Positions 19,345 to 26,836 of a DNA stretch of 64,000 bases are shown here, one piece after another. Numbering within the stretch: position 1 is the stretch's first letter; each line of letters begins with the position of its first letter. The DNA is taken from assembly GCA_003139695.1 (NCBI GenBank), contig PLJM01000012.1:207285-271284 (forward strand), read 5' to 3'. Source of the DNA: Candidatus Dormiibacterota bacterium. GTDB taxonomy: Bacteria; Chloroflexota; Dormibacteria; Dormibacterales; Dormibacteraceae. Made by a program: the position numbers and the translations under genes. The notes under the pieces are model-generated. The model was not told the DNA's origin. It did not search any database and saw only the letters and a program-made list of their open reading frames with translations.

Positions 19345-20136
19345 TCAGGTCTTGGCGGCCGGGCCGCGGTAGCCCAGGCGGCGCGACAGGTCCGCTGCCG
19401 CCTCGCGTGTTTGCTCGACCAGCTCGGGCCTGTCGTCCTCCCTCAAGCGGTGGGCCGGACCTGACACATCGATAGCCGCCACCACCTCACCGTGTGCAGA
19501 ATGCACAGGCGCGGCGATGGCATCAAGCCCGACCTCGAGCTCTTGGAACGTGCGGGCGAAGCCGGCCTCGAAGGCGGCTGCAAGTTGCTCCTCGAGCTCT
19601 GCGCGATTGACGATAGTGTTCGGAGTCCTGCGCTCGAGCGGACGCGCCAGCAGGCGCTGCCTGACCTCGATGGGCGCGAAGGCCATGATCACCTTCCCGC
19701 TGGCTGTGCAGTGGACCGGTGTGCGACGGCCCAGCCAGTTGACGCTGACCACCGAGGTCGAGCCCGTCACCTGCTCGATGGGGACTATCTCATCAGCGTC
19801 GAGGATGTCAAGCGTCACAGTTTCGCCGACCAGGCCGGCGAGCCGCTCGCAGATGGGGCGGGCGACGAAGCGAAGGTCGAGCTCGCCCGTGACCACGCTT
19901 GCCAGCTGCGGCAGGCGTCTTCCAAGTCTGTATTTCGACGTGCGTGGATCGCGCTCGACCAGCGCGTGTCGCTCGAGCGTGCTCAGCAGTCGGAGGGCGG
20001 TGGAACGATGCACCCCGAGGTGGCGGGCCACCTCCGCGCCGGCCAGCCAGCCGTCACGGGCCAAGAGGTCCAGGATCGCGACCGCCCGATCGACCGAGCG
20101 CACAAGACCTGCGTCGCGCGGCGCGCCGTTGCTCAC
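19345..20136 (-). CDS. IclR-family transcriptional regulator
   Basis: From the GTG at 20136 the protein is 263 residues (a TTG at 20151 adds five). The N-terminal winged helix-turn-helix includes 'DLLARDGWLAGAEVARHLG' and 'HRSTALRLLSTLERH'; the C-terminal effector domain has 'PVHCTASGKVIMAF' and 'DAIAAPVHSAHGEVVAAIDV', both IclR signatures. It is transcribed away from the corrinoid operon and lies upstream of the importer, metF and fhs genes. Its start codon is inside one of two near-identical palindromes (20128-20144 and 20202-20218), so self-regulation and control of the divergent operon are likely. Confidence 0.92.
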   Translation of the reverse strand: MSNGAPRDAGLVRSVDRAVAILDLLARDGWLAGAEVARHLGVHRSTALRLLSTLERHALVERDPRTSKYRLGRRLPQLASVVTGELDLRFVARPICERLAGLVGETVTLDILDADEIVPIEQVTGSTSVVSVNWLGRRTPVHCTASGKVIMAFAPIEVRQRLLARPLERRTPNTIVNRAELEEQLAAAFEAGFARTFQELEVGLDAIAAPVHSAHGEVVAAIDVSGPAHRLREDDRPELVEQTREAAADLSRRLGYRGPAAKT

Positions 20137-20144
20137 TGCGCAAC
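20128..20144. promoter_or_regulatory. Probable IclR operator, site 1
   Basis: GTTGCTCACTGCGCAAC is a 17-bp palindrome with a central base; the half-sites match at 7 of 8 positions (GTTGCTCA against GTTGCGCA). It covers the GTG start of iclR. The right half TGCGCAAC is identical to that of the site 74 bp away, so both are probably bound by the same dimeric regulator. Confidence 0.55.
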
Positions 20145-20201
20145 AATACAAGCTTGCGAGCCACGCAAGCCAGGGCTAAACTTGTTGGCCTCTGAGCATC
20201 T

Positions 20202-20218
20202 GTTGAGCAATGCGCAAC
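20202..20218. promoter_or_regulatory. Probable IclR operator, site 2
   Basis: GTTGAGCAATGCGCAAC is a 17-bp palindrome with half-sites matching at 7 of 8 positions, extended by a further T/A pair outside. It lies about 100 bp before the corrinoid protein start and 74 bp (centre to centre, about seven helical turns) from site 1, a spacing that would place two bound dimers on the same face of the DNA. Confidence 0.55.
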
Positions 20219-20315
20219 AAAATGCCATCAACCCCTCGCGAGGAGGCTCCTATGGCTTCACAGTCAAGGGGCGGGGAGCCGCGGTTCGTAATCTCGTGAA
20301 AGCAGGAGGATCCGC

Positions 20316-21038
20316 ATGAGCCGGGAAGAGGAGATTCGCGCCAGCCTGTTCGACGACACGCTCAATGGGCGTGCGCCCGAGGTCAAGGCCGCCACCGAGG
20401 AGGGCCTGGCCCTCGGCATGGACCCGATGGACATCCTGTTCAAAGCGCTGATCCCCTCCCTCGAGGAGGTCGGCCGGCGCTTCGAGAAGGGCGACTTCTT
20501 CGTCCCCGAGATGTTGATGGCGGCCCGCGCGATGCAGGGCGCGCTCACCATTCTTCGTCCCTTGATCGCCGAGACCGGCGCCCAGCCGGTTGGCCGCTAC
20601 GTCATCGGCACCGTCAAGGGCGACATCCACGACATCGGGAAGAATTTGGTGGTCATCATGCTCGAGGGCGCCGGCTTCGAAGTTTTCGACCTCGGCGTCA
20701 ACACGCCGCCGGAGAAGTTCGTCGAAGCGGTGATAGCGCACCAACCTGACGTCCTCGGTTTCTCAGCGTTCCTGACCACGACGATGCCGATGTTCAAGGT
20801 CAACATCGACGCGATCACGAAGGCGGGGCTGCGCGACAAGGTGCACATTGCGGTTGGCGGCGCGCCGGTCACCGAGGAGTATGCCAAGCACGTCGGTGCC
20901 GACAGCTACGCCCCTGATGCGTCGATGGCCACACGCCTGGCCAAGCAGCTGGTCGGAGCTCGCAACGAAGCTTCTGCCGGCGCCCAGGCGCTCGAGCAGG
21001 CGGTCAAGCTGATCGACGAAACCCTGAAGAAGGGTTAG
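20316..21038 (+). CDS. Corrinoid (B12-binding) methyltransferase protein, MtgC/MttC/MtbC-like
   Basis: A 240-residue protein with the N-terminal helical cap ('PEVKAATEEGLALG', 'FVPEMLMAARAM') and the C-terminal Rossmann cobalamin domain. 'GDIHDIGKNLV' near residues 103-113 supplies the His that ligates cobalt from below; 'GFSAFLTTTM' and 'IAVGGAPVTEEYA' complete the site. It would carry the methyl group from the MttB-family methyltransferase to the methyl-THF enzyme encoded next. The ATG has a strong AGGAGGA site and the gene starts the rightward operon under the IclR-type operators. Confidence 0.93.
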   Translation: MSREEEIRASLFDDTLNGRAPEVKAATEEGLALGMDPMDILFKALIPSLEEVGRRFEKGDFFVPEMLMAARAMQGALTILRPLIAETGAQPVGRYVIGTVKGDIHDIGKNLVVIMLEGAGFEVFDLGVNTPPEKFVEAVIAHQPDVLGFSAFLTTTMPMFKVNIDAITKAGLRDKVHIAVGGAPVTEEYAKHVGADSYAPDASMATRLAKQLVGARNEASAGAQALEQAVKLIDETLKKG

Positions 21039-21050
21039 GCCGGCTTCGCA

Positions 21051-21929
21051 TTGGTCACCATCCTCACCTCGCGCGGGCGCGAGGTGGTCGTATCGATCGA
21101 TCGGCCGTTCGTGATCATCGGCGAGCGCATCAATCCGACGGGACGCAAGGTGCTCGCGGCCGAAATGAAGGAAGGCCGGATGGACCGCGTCCGCGCCGAC
21201 GCCATCGCCCAGGTCGCGGCCGGCGCCCACATGCTCGATATCAACGCCGGCATACCGCAGCTTGATGAGGCCGCGCTGCTGGTCGCGGCGATCAAGGCGG
21301 TCGCCGAGGTGACCGACGTCCCGATCTGCATCGACTCATCGATCATCGAAGCGTTGGAGGCAGGGCTTTCTGCCTACGAAGGCAAAGCCCTGGTGAACTC
21401 CGTCACCGCCGAGGAGGAACGCATGGAGCGGATCCTCCCATTGGTCAAGAAGCACGGCGCGGCGGTCATCGGCATGGCCAACGACGAAACCGGGATCTCG
21501 ATGATCCCCGAGGAGCGTGTAGCGCTGGCCCGCCGGATCATCGAGCGCGCCGCGGATTACGGCATTCCTCAGAAAGACGTGATCATCGACCCGATCGCGA
21601 TGACGGTTGCCGCCGACCCGACGTGCGGTCTCATCACTCTGGAGACCATGCGGCTCATTCGCGATCAGCTCGGCAACAACATGACCTGCGGCGCCTCGAA
21701 CGTTTCGTTCGGTTTGCCCGACCGCGCGACAGTCAACGCCGCGTTTCTGCCGCTGGCGATGCATGCCGGCTTGACGTGCGCGATCACCAACCCGCTCGTG
21801 CCCGAGGTTCGGCGCGCGGTGCTGGCCGGCGACCTCCTGCTCGGCCACGACGAATACGCCATGCGCTGGATTGCCGGCTACCGTGCCGAGGTGGCTCAGG
21901 CAGCCCGCGAACGCGCTGCCCCCGCATGA
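21051..21929 (+). CDS. Methyltetrahydrofolate:corrinoid methyltransferase (MtgA/MtvA/AcsE-like)
   Basis: A 292-residue DHPS/pterin-binding-fold protein. 'IIGERINPTGRK' near residues 20-31, 'MLDINAGIPQLDE' and 'CGASNVSFGLPDR' are the pterin-site motifs of methyl-THF:corrinoid enzymes, and the short length excludes MetH. It moves the methyl group from the corrinoid protein to THF (or the reverse). The TTG at 21051 is taken as start; a GTG at about 21081 would shorten it by ten residues. Gap from the corrinoid gene is 12 bp, and its stop overlaps the next ATG. Confidence 0.88.
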   Translation: MVTILTSRGREVVVSIDRPFVIIGERINPTGRKVLAAEMKEGRMDRVRADAIAQVAAGAHMLDINAGIPQLDEAALLVAAIKAVAEVTDVPICIDSSIIEALEAGLSAYEGKALVNSVTAEEERMERILPLVKKHGAAVIGMANDETGISMIPEERVALARRIIERAADYGIPQKDVIIDPIAMTVAADPTCGLITLETMRLIRDQLGNNMTCGASNVSFGLPDRATVNAAFLPLAMHAGLTCAITNPLVPEVRRAVLAGDLLLGHDEYAMRWIAGYRAEVAQAARERAAPA

Positions 21930-23752
21930 TCCAGCGCAAGCTGGAGGTTACCTACCGGCCGTTCGACCGCACGACACGAGTCCCGCCGGGAACCACGCTG
22001 TTCAGCGCGGCGCACTGGATCGGCCTGCCGATCGACTCGACGTGCGGCGGCCGCGGCACCTGCGGCAAATGCAAGGTTCGCGTGCTCGAGGGTTCGGCCG
22101 AGGTGACGACAGCCGATCACCGCCTCCTGCGCAAGGAAGAGATCGAGGGCGGGTGGCGCCTCTCGTGCCAGACACACATCTACGACGACATGGTGTGCGA
22201 GGTGCCGCAGCTTCTAAGGGTGCCGAAGGCGGCGACGATGGGCTTGGGGCGCCTCGTCATCCTCGACCCGAACGTTCGCAAGGTTTACCTGGAGCTGGCG
22301 GAGCCGACGCTCGAGGATCAGCGCAGCGACGTGATGCGGCTCCGCGAAGCGCTGACCGCTGAAGGGCACGACATGGTCGCGGGCGTACCGGTGCTGCGAA
22401 CGATTCCACGTGCGCTGCGCGACTCGGGGTTCAAGGTCACCGCGGTGCTGGGAGGCGAGCAGCTCGTGGCGCTCGAGCCCGGCGACACGACCGCAGAGTG
22501 TTTCGGCGTCGCGTTCGACGTCGGCACGACAACTCTCGTGGGAACGCTGATGAACCTGCGCACCGGCATGGCAGCCGGCGTGCTGTCGACGCTCAACGGC
22601 CAGGCGCCGTTCGGGGCCGACGTCATCTCGCGCATCAGCCACGGGATGAACGGCCCGGACTCGGTCCTAGAGCTGCAGGCCGCCGTCGTGGGCACCATGA
22701 ACGGAATCCTGAAAGACCTGTACCTCCAGACCGGGGTGTCGCCGGACCGCACGTATGAGGCCGTCGTCGTTGGGAACGCGACGATGCTTCACCTGCTGTT
22801 CGGCATCGACCCAAGCCCCCTTGCGGTGATGCCCTTCACACCGGCGTTCATGGAGCCGATGCTGGTGGCGGCCTCAGAGGTCGGTCTCGACATCCACCCC
22901 AATGGTTACATCCAGACGCTTCCCGCTCTTGGCGCCTATGTCGGCGCCGATATCGTCGCAGGCGTCCTTGCGACCAGCGTTGTGCGCGAAGACAAGATGC
23001 GAGTCTTCGTCGACGTCGGCACCAACGGCGAGATCGTGCTCGGCAACGCGCAGCGAGCGCTGGCGACAGCCGCGCCGGCGGGTCCCGCATTCGAGGGCAG
23101 CCAGATCCGCTGCGGCATGCGAGCGACGGAGGGCGCGATCGAGGGCGTGACATTGGGCGACACCGTCGAGTTGCAGGTGATCGGCGGCGATGTTCCTGCG
23201 CTGGGCATCTGCGGCTCAGGACTTGTCGATGCTGTGGCTCAGCTCCTCCACGTCGGCCTGCTCGACCACTCGGGCCGCATGAAGGCCGCGGTCGACGTTC
23301 CCGGTCACCCGCTCGCGGACCGCCTTATCGAAGTTGACGGCGTGCGAGCGTTTCTGCTGGCTGAGGGGGTTTTCCTTTCGCAGAAGGACGTGCGCGAGCT
23401 GCAGTTCGCAAAGGGTTCGATTGCCACGGGGATCAAGGTCTTGATGGACATCCTCGGCGTGGAGACGAAGGACCTTGACGAAGTTTTGCTGGGCGGGTCG
23501 TTCGGCTCCTACTTGAATCCCGAGAGCGCGAAGATCATCGGGCTGGTGCCGGCGGTCGACGTTGAAAAGATCATCGCCGTCGGCAACTCCGCCGGTGAGG
23601 GCGCGAAGATCGCGCTGCTTTCCTATCGCGAGCGCCAGGTCGCTTTCGAGCTGCCGTCCAGGATCGAGTACATCGAGCTTTCAGGCCGGACCGATTTCAA
23701 CGATGCATTCGTTTCAGTGCTCGCGTTCCCTCATCTCGAGGCGGTGGTATGA
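21926..23752 (+). CDS. Corrinoid activation/regeneration protein, RACo-type (2Fe-2S plus ASKHA ATPase)
   Basis: From ATG 21926 (ATGA overlap) the protein has 608 residues. The N-terminal plant-type 2Fe-2S domain has 'STCGGRGTCGKCKVRV' with Cys near residues 40, 46 and 49 and a fourth in 'LSCQTH' near 82. The rest is a DUF4445/ASKHA domain ('FDVGTTTLVGTL', 'VFVDVGTNGEIVLGN', 'CGSGLVDAVAQLL'). Relatives use ATP hydrolysis to reduce inactive Co(II) corrinoid to Co(I). It should service the corrinoid protein encoded two genes upstream. It is not RamA, which carries C-terminal 4Fe-4S clusters. Confidence 0.9.
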   Translation: MIQRKLEVTYRPFDRTTRVPPGTTLFSAAHWIGLPIDSTCGGRGTCGKCKVRVLEGSAEVTTADHRLLRKEEIEGGWRLSCQTHIYDDMVCEVPQLLRVPKAATMGLGRLVILDPNVRKVYLELAEPTLEDQRSDVMRLREALTAEGHDMVAGVPVLRTIPRALRDSGFKVTAVLGGEQLVALEPGDTTAECFGVAFDVGTTTLVGTLMNLRTGMAAGVLSTLNGQAPFGADVISRISHGMNGPDSVLELQAAVVGTMNGILKDLYLQTGVSPDRTYEAVVVGNATMLHLLFGIDPSPLAVMPFTPAFMEPMLVAASEVGLDIHPNGYIQTLPALGAYVGADIVAGVLATSVVREDKMRVFVDVGTNGEIVLGNAQRALATAAPAGPAFEGSQIRCGMRATEGAIEGVTLGDTVELQVIGGDVPALGICGSGLVDAVAQLLHVGLLDHSGRMKAAVDVPGHPLADRLIEVDGVRAFLLAEGVFLSQKDVRELQFAKGSIATGIKVLMDILGVETKDLDEVLLGGSFGSYLNPESAKIIGLVPAVDVEKIIAVGNSAGEGAKIALLSYRERQVAFELPSRIEYIELSGRTDFNDAFVSVLAFPHLEAVV

Positions 23753-24411
23753 GCGCAACGGCCTTCGTGATCTGCGGCGCGTTGGGAGCCGAGGTCAAGG
23801 ACATAGTGGATCGGCGCGGCTGGGAGGTCGACATCTACGGTCTGTCGGCGATGCTCCACCTGTACCCCAAGAGGATCGTCGAAGAGCTCGGCGAGAAGCT
23901 GCGCGAGCTGCGGCCTCGCTACGAGCGCCTGGTCGTCGTGTACGGCGATTGCGGAACCAACGGACGCCTGGATCCAATCCTGCAAGAGCTCGGCGCATCG
24001 CAGGTCCGTGGCCCGCACTGCTACGAGATGTTTGCCGGCAAAGACCTCTTCCACCAGGTATCGGAGGGGACGCCTGGAACTTTCTTTCTCACCGACTGGC
24101 TGGTTCGCAACTTCGATCGCGCGGTTGTCCGAGGACTGGGCCTGGACCGCGACCCGGAGCTGAAGCCGATGCTCTTTGGCAACTACGAGGCTGTCATGTA
24201 CCTGCGCCAGGTGCCATTGACCCGATTGGCAAAAAAGGCCGACGAAATCGCGGCTTATCTGGGCCTGCCGCTGGAGATCGTCGACGTCGGGCTGGGCGAG
24301 CTCGAAGAACGCCTGGCGGAGCTGGTCGAGGCGGACGATGGGTGCCACCTGAAAACCCCCTCCGGCGCTTCGGGCCACCTCCCCGGCGAGCGGGGAGGAC
24401 ATTTTGGCTAA
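23749..24411 (+). CDS. DUF1638 family protein
   Basis: A 220-residue protein starting with ATGA overlap to the activator gene. It has the DUF1638 pattern: 'VICGAL' near the start, 'LSAMLHLYPKRI', 'VVVYGDCGTNGRLD' with Cys near 67, and 'RGPHCYEMFAG' with His-Cys near 91. The conserved Cys and His residues could bind metal or corrinoid. The family often lies beside corrinoid methyltransferases but has no known biochemical role. The last 25 residues (from about 24337) are encoded by a repeat-like palindrome and look like a late extension of the reading frame. Confidence 0.82.
   Translation: MSATAFVICGALGAEVKDIVDRRGWEVDIYGLSAMLHLYPKRIVEELGEKLRELRPRYERLVVVYGDCGTNGRLDPILQELGASQVRGPHCYEMFAGKDLFHQVSEGTPGTFFLTDWLVRNFDRAVVRGLGLDRDPELKPMLFGNYEAVMYLRQVPLTRLAKKADEIAAYLGLPLEIVDVGLGELEERLAELVEADDGCHLKTPSGASGHLPGERGGHFG
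24378..24398. repeat. REP-like palindrome, copy 1
   Basis: CCTCCCC and GGGGAGG arms enclose the loop GGCGAGC. The inner 19 bases are identical to those at 54267-54285. The copy lies inside the 3' end of the DUF1638 frame and just before the start of the next small gene. Confidence 0.55.
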
Positions 24412-24679
24412 CTACCAGGTCACCTTCTGGAAGCACATTCCCTCGCAGGTGAAATCCTGGGACGGGACCGGCGAGGTCAAGGGCATGATGCCCGACCGGT
24501 TCCAGGTGGCGATCGACGCGTACTCCATGCGCGAAGGCTCGACCGACATGGATGCCTACCTGGAAGGTTGGCGGCGAGGCCCGGTCGAGGTGCGCGACGG
24601 CGCACCGGCGGAGGTCCTGGCCGCGGTCATCCAGGAGCTCGACGCTGCGAATCCGCGTGCGACCCTAATGAACCCCTAA
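24404..24679 (+). CDS. Small 'virulence factor' family protein
   Basis: A 91-residue protein from a TTG start overlapping the DUF1638 stop by 8 bp. 'QVTFWKHIPSQVKSWD' at the N-terminus and 'MPDRFQVAIDAYSMREGSTD' resemble the small PF13769 'virulence factor' proteins, a misnomer since members occur in many non-pathogens. 'YLEGWRRGPVE' follows. There is no signal peptide or membrane segment. As last gene of the corrinoid operon it may have a role in methyl transfer, but none is known. It ends convergently with the cyclodeaminase-like gene (15-bp overlap). Confidence 0.72.
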   Translation: MANYQVTFWKHIPSQVKSWDGTGEVKGMMPDRFQVAIDAYSMREGSTDMDAYLEGWRRGPVEVRDGAPAEVLAAVIQELDAANPRATLMNP

Positions 24680-25225
24680 GCGGCCGAGAGCGGCGGCTTT
24701 GTCGCTCGCGGCGCGCGCGATTCGATCTGCCTCAGTGGAGCGCTCATCAGGAGCGCCGGACAGGTTGACCGCGACCAGCCTCGACGCAGCGGTGGCGGCG
24801 GCTGCGGCCAGGGTTGCGGCCACCACGGCGTCGGCGCCCAGATTTGGATTACCGTTTTTCACCAACGCAGCCGCAAGCTCGACGGTCTCGGCGGCCAGGC
24901 GGACGATTGCAAGCGGCACGTCGATCGTGGCAGCCCGCGCCTGGGCAACGGCCCGCTCGCGATCCTTACCGCGCAATGCCTTCGCGGACCGCCGGGCGTC
25001 GACATACGACATATAAGCGTTGGCGTCCGCTTCCACCAGCTCCTCGGCGCGCAGTCGTAGCGCGTGAGCTTCCTCGAGCGCCGCGTCCGCGCTCGCCCAC
25101 TTTGCTATAGAAAGCCTCGCGACTTTTTCGAGCAGCGAAGAGGCGATCGCGATGACCGCGGCCGTCGCCGAGCCGCTCGCAGGCACAGGACGATCCGAGG
25201 CGAGGCCATCGAGGAGCGTGACCAT
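24665..25225 (-). CDS. Formiminotransferase-cyclodeaminase C-terminal family protein (methenyl-THF cyclohydrolase/FchA-like)
   Basis: From ATG 25225 the protein has 186 residues; the open frame extends to 25495 but that would run into mttB. The glycine/serine loop 'PASGSATAAVIAIASSLLEK' region and the long Ala-rich helices match FTCD_C proteins such as clostridial FchA. 'NPNLGADAVVAATLAAAA' is the other family segment. The enzyme would interconvert methenyl-THF and formyl-THF (or deaminate formimino-THF). It starts 22 bp after mttB on the same strand, which supports a C1-oxidation role beside metF, folD and fhs. Confidence 0.78.
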   Translation of the reverse strand: MVTLLDGLASDRPVPASGSATAAVIAIASSLLEKVARLSIAKWASADAALEEAHALRLRAEELVEADANAYMSYVDARRSAKALRGKDRERAVAQARAATIDVPLAIVRLAAETVELAAALVKNGNPNLGADAVVAATLAAAAATAASRLVAVNLSGAPDERSTEADRIARAASDKAAALGRLGVH

Positions 25226-25247
25226 TCGTCCGTCCGCTCTCTGCGGA

Positions 25248-26696
25248 TCAGTCGTCGCCGATCTCCCCCTTGCGCTTGGTGATGTACTCGCGCAGCTGCT
25301 CGTCGATTCCGGGATCGATTCCGGGGTCGGGGTACTCCTCGAGGACCTTCTTCCAGCGGGCTGCTGCGACGACGTCAGTGGTCTTTGCGCCCATGCGGTT
25401 CCACCGGTCGAAGTTTTCAGTCGATGAGATCCACGGCCTGTAGAAGCCCGTCCGGTAGTTGCGCAACGTGTGCTCGGCACCAAGGAAGTGGCCACCAGGA
25501 CCCACCTCCCTCATGGCGTCCATCGCGAACGCCTCCTCGTTGACTGGGAACCCTCTCTCGAGAATCCACTCGAACATGCGAAGCGCCTCGACGTCGATGA
25601 TGAATTTCTCGTACGACGCGAGCAGAGCGCTCTCCAGCCAGCCTGCAGCATGCAGGACAAAGTGCACCCCGCCAAGGATGGTCGGCCACATGCACATCAT
25701 CGATTCGTATGCCGCCTGCGCATCGGGCGATTTCGACGAGGTCAATGCGCCGCCGCCGCGAAACGGGATGCGGTAGTGGCGAGCCATCTGCGCGCTCGCG
25801 AGGATGCCCATGGCCGACTCGGGGGTGCCGAACGCCGGGCTGCCTGACTGCATGTCGGTATTGGTGAGGAACGATCCGTAAACGCACGGCGTGCCGGGGC
25901 GCATCAGCTGGACGAGGGCGATGCCTGCGAGCGCCTCGGCACTCTGCTGAGCGACGGCGCCTGCGAGGCCCATCGGGGACATCGCGCCGGCCATCAGGAA
26001 CGGTGTGACGATGACGGGCTGCCCCGCCTCTGTGTACTCGAGCAACGCGCCCAGCATCCGGTCGTCGTACCGAAGCGGGCTGTTGACGTTGATGAGGCTC
26101 ATCACCGCGGGGGTCTCCTCGATCTTGTCGCGGCCGCCGAACAGGATCGAGGCCATCTCGATCGTGTCGCGCGCGTTCTGATCCGAGATGACGCTGCCCA
26201 TGAACGGCTTGTCGGTCCAGCGCATGTGCGAATAGAGCATGTCGAGATGCCGCGTGCCGAGAGGCAGATCTTCGGGTTCGACCGTCGTGCCGCCCGCGCA
26301 GTGGATCTGATCGATGGCCTGGGCCATCTTGTCGAAGTTGTTGAAGTCTTCGATGGTGGCCCCACGCCGGCCGCGCTCGAGGTCGGTGATGAACGGAGGA
26401 CCGTAAACGGGAGCCGTCACCACGTTATTGCCGCCAAGGGTCACGGTCCGGGCGGCATTCCTCGCCTGCAGGTTGAAGGTCGGCGGCGTCTTCCCCGCCA
26501 TCTCCATGATGAAGCCGCGGTCGAAGCGCACTCGCATCCCGTCGATTGCCATCCCTGCCTTGGCGAACAGCTCGCGCGGCCGTTCGTGCAGGAAGTCGAC
26601 CCCAATCTCCTCGAGGATGGTCATCGCCTGCTCGTGGATCGCCTCGACGTCCTCGCCGGACAGGATGTCGTACGGCTTGAGACGGTTCTTCCACAT
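25248..26696 (-). CDS. MttB-superfamily quaternary amine methyltransferase, non-pyrrolysine
   Basis: From ATG 26696 the protein has 482 residues, full length for COG5598. It opens with 'LSGEDVEAIHEQAMTILEEIG', the usual N-terminus, and contains 'GGTTVEPEDLP', 'VINVNSPLRYDD'-like segment at 'LINVNSPLRYDD', 'PRIPFRGGG'-like 'RIPFRGGGALTSSK' and 'GGVHFVLHAAGWLE'. No in-frame TAG occurs, so there is no pyrrolysine; it belongs with glycine betaine (MtgB), proline betaine and carnitine-type enzymes rather than trimethylamine MttB. It would methylate the corrinoid protein encoded at 20316. Substrate inferred as glycine betaine from the DMGDH and OpuC-type genes. No clear Shine-Dalgarno site precedes the ATG. 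Confidence 0.9.
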   Translation of the reverse strand: MWKNRLKPYDILSGEDVEAIHEQAMTILEEIGVDFLHERPRELFAKAGMAIDGMRVRFDRGFIMEMAGKTPPTFNLQARNAARTVTLGGNNVVTAPVYGPPFITDLERGRRGATIEDFNNFDKMAQAIDQIHCAGGTTVEPEDLPLGTRHLDMLYSHMRWTDKPFMGSVISDQNARDTIEMASILFGGRDKIEETPAVMSLINVNSPLRYDDRMLGALLEYTEAGQPVIVTPFLMAGAMSPMGLAGAVAQQSAEALAGIALVQLMRPGTPCVYGSFLTNTDMQSGSPAFGTPESAMGILASAQMARHYRIPFRGGGALTSSKSPDAQAAYESMMCMWPTILGGVHFVLHAAGWLESALLASYEKFIIDVEALRMFEWILERGFPVNEEAFAMDAMREVGPGGHFLGAEHTLRNYRTGFYRPWISSTENFDRWNRMGAKTTDVVAAARWKKVLEEYPDPGIDPGIDEQLREYITKRKGEIGDD

Positions 26697-26711
26697 GGTG
26701 GTCAATTTAAC

Positions 26712-26777
26712 GCGCGCAAGCGCGCTTATGAGGGAAACCCGGATGGTTTCCCTCATCGCCGGGTCGGCTTCGCCGAC
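26712..26777 (-). promoter_or_regulatory. Three tandem hairpins in the probable mttB leader
   Basis: Reading toward mttB, the leader holds GTCGGC-TTC-GCCGAC (26763-26777), a perfect 12-bp stem ATGAGGGAAACC with 5-nt loop (26728-26756), and GCGCGC-AA-GCGCGC (26712-26725). The last ends 16 bp before the mttB ATG. None has a T-tract, so they are not simple terminators. They may control translation or stability of the mttB message, or be REP-like. Confidence 0.45.
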
Positions 26778-26836
26778 GCGGCTGCTCTTGTCCGGTATAT
26801 CGATGGGATTAATTCATTAGTTTCGCCTGGCGCCGA

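Noticed and set aside
25458..25467. Perfect palindrome GTTGCGCAAC matching the core of the putative IclR operator
   Set aside because: It lies inside the mttB coding sequence near the 3' end and lacks the spaced 17-bp form, so it is probably a chance match in codons for LRN.
25248..26696. Pyrrolysine-dependent trimethylamine methyltransferase (true MttB)
   Set aside because: There is no in-frame TAG in the gene and no pylTSBCD genes in the window.
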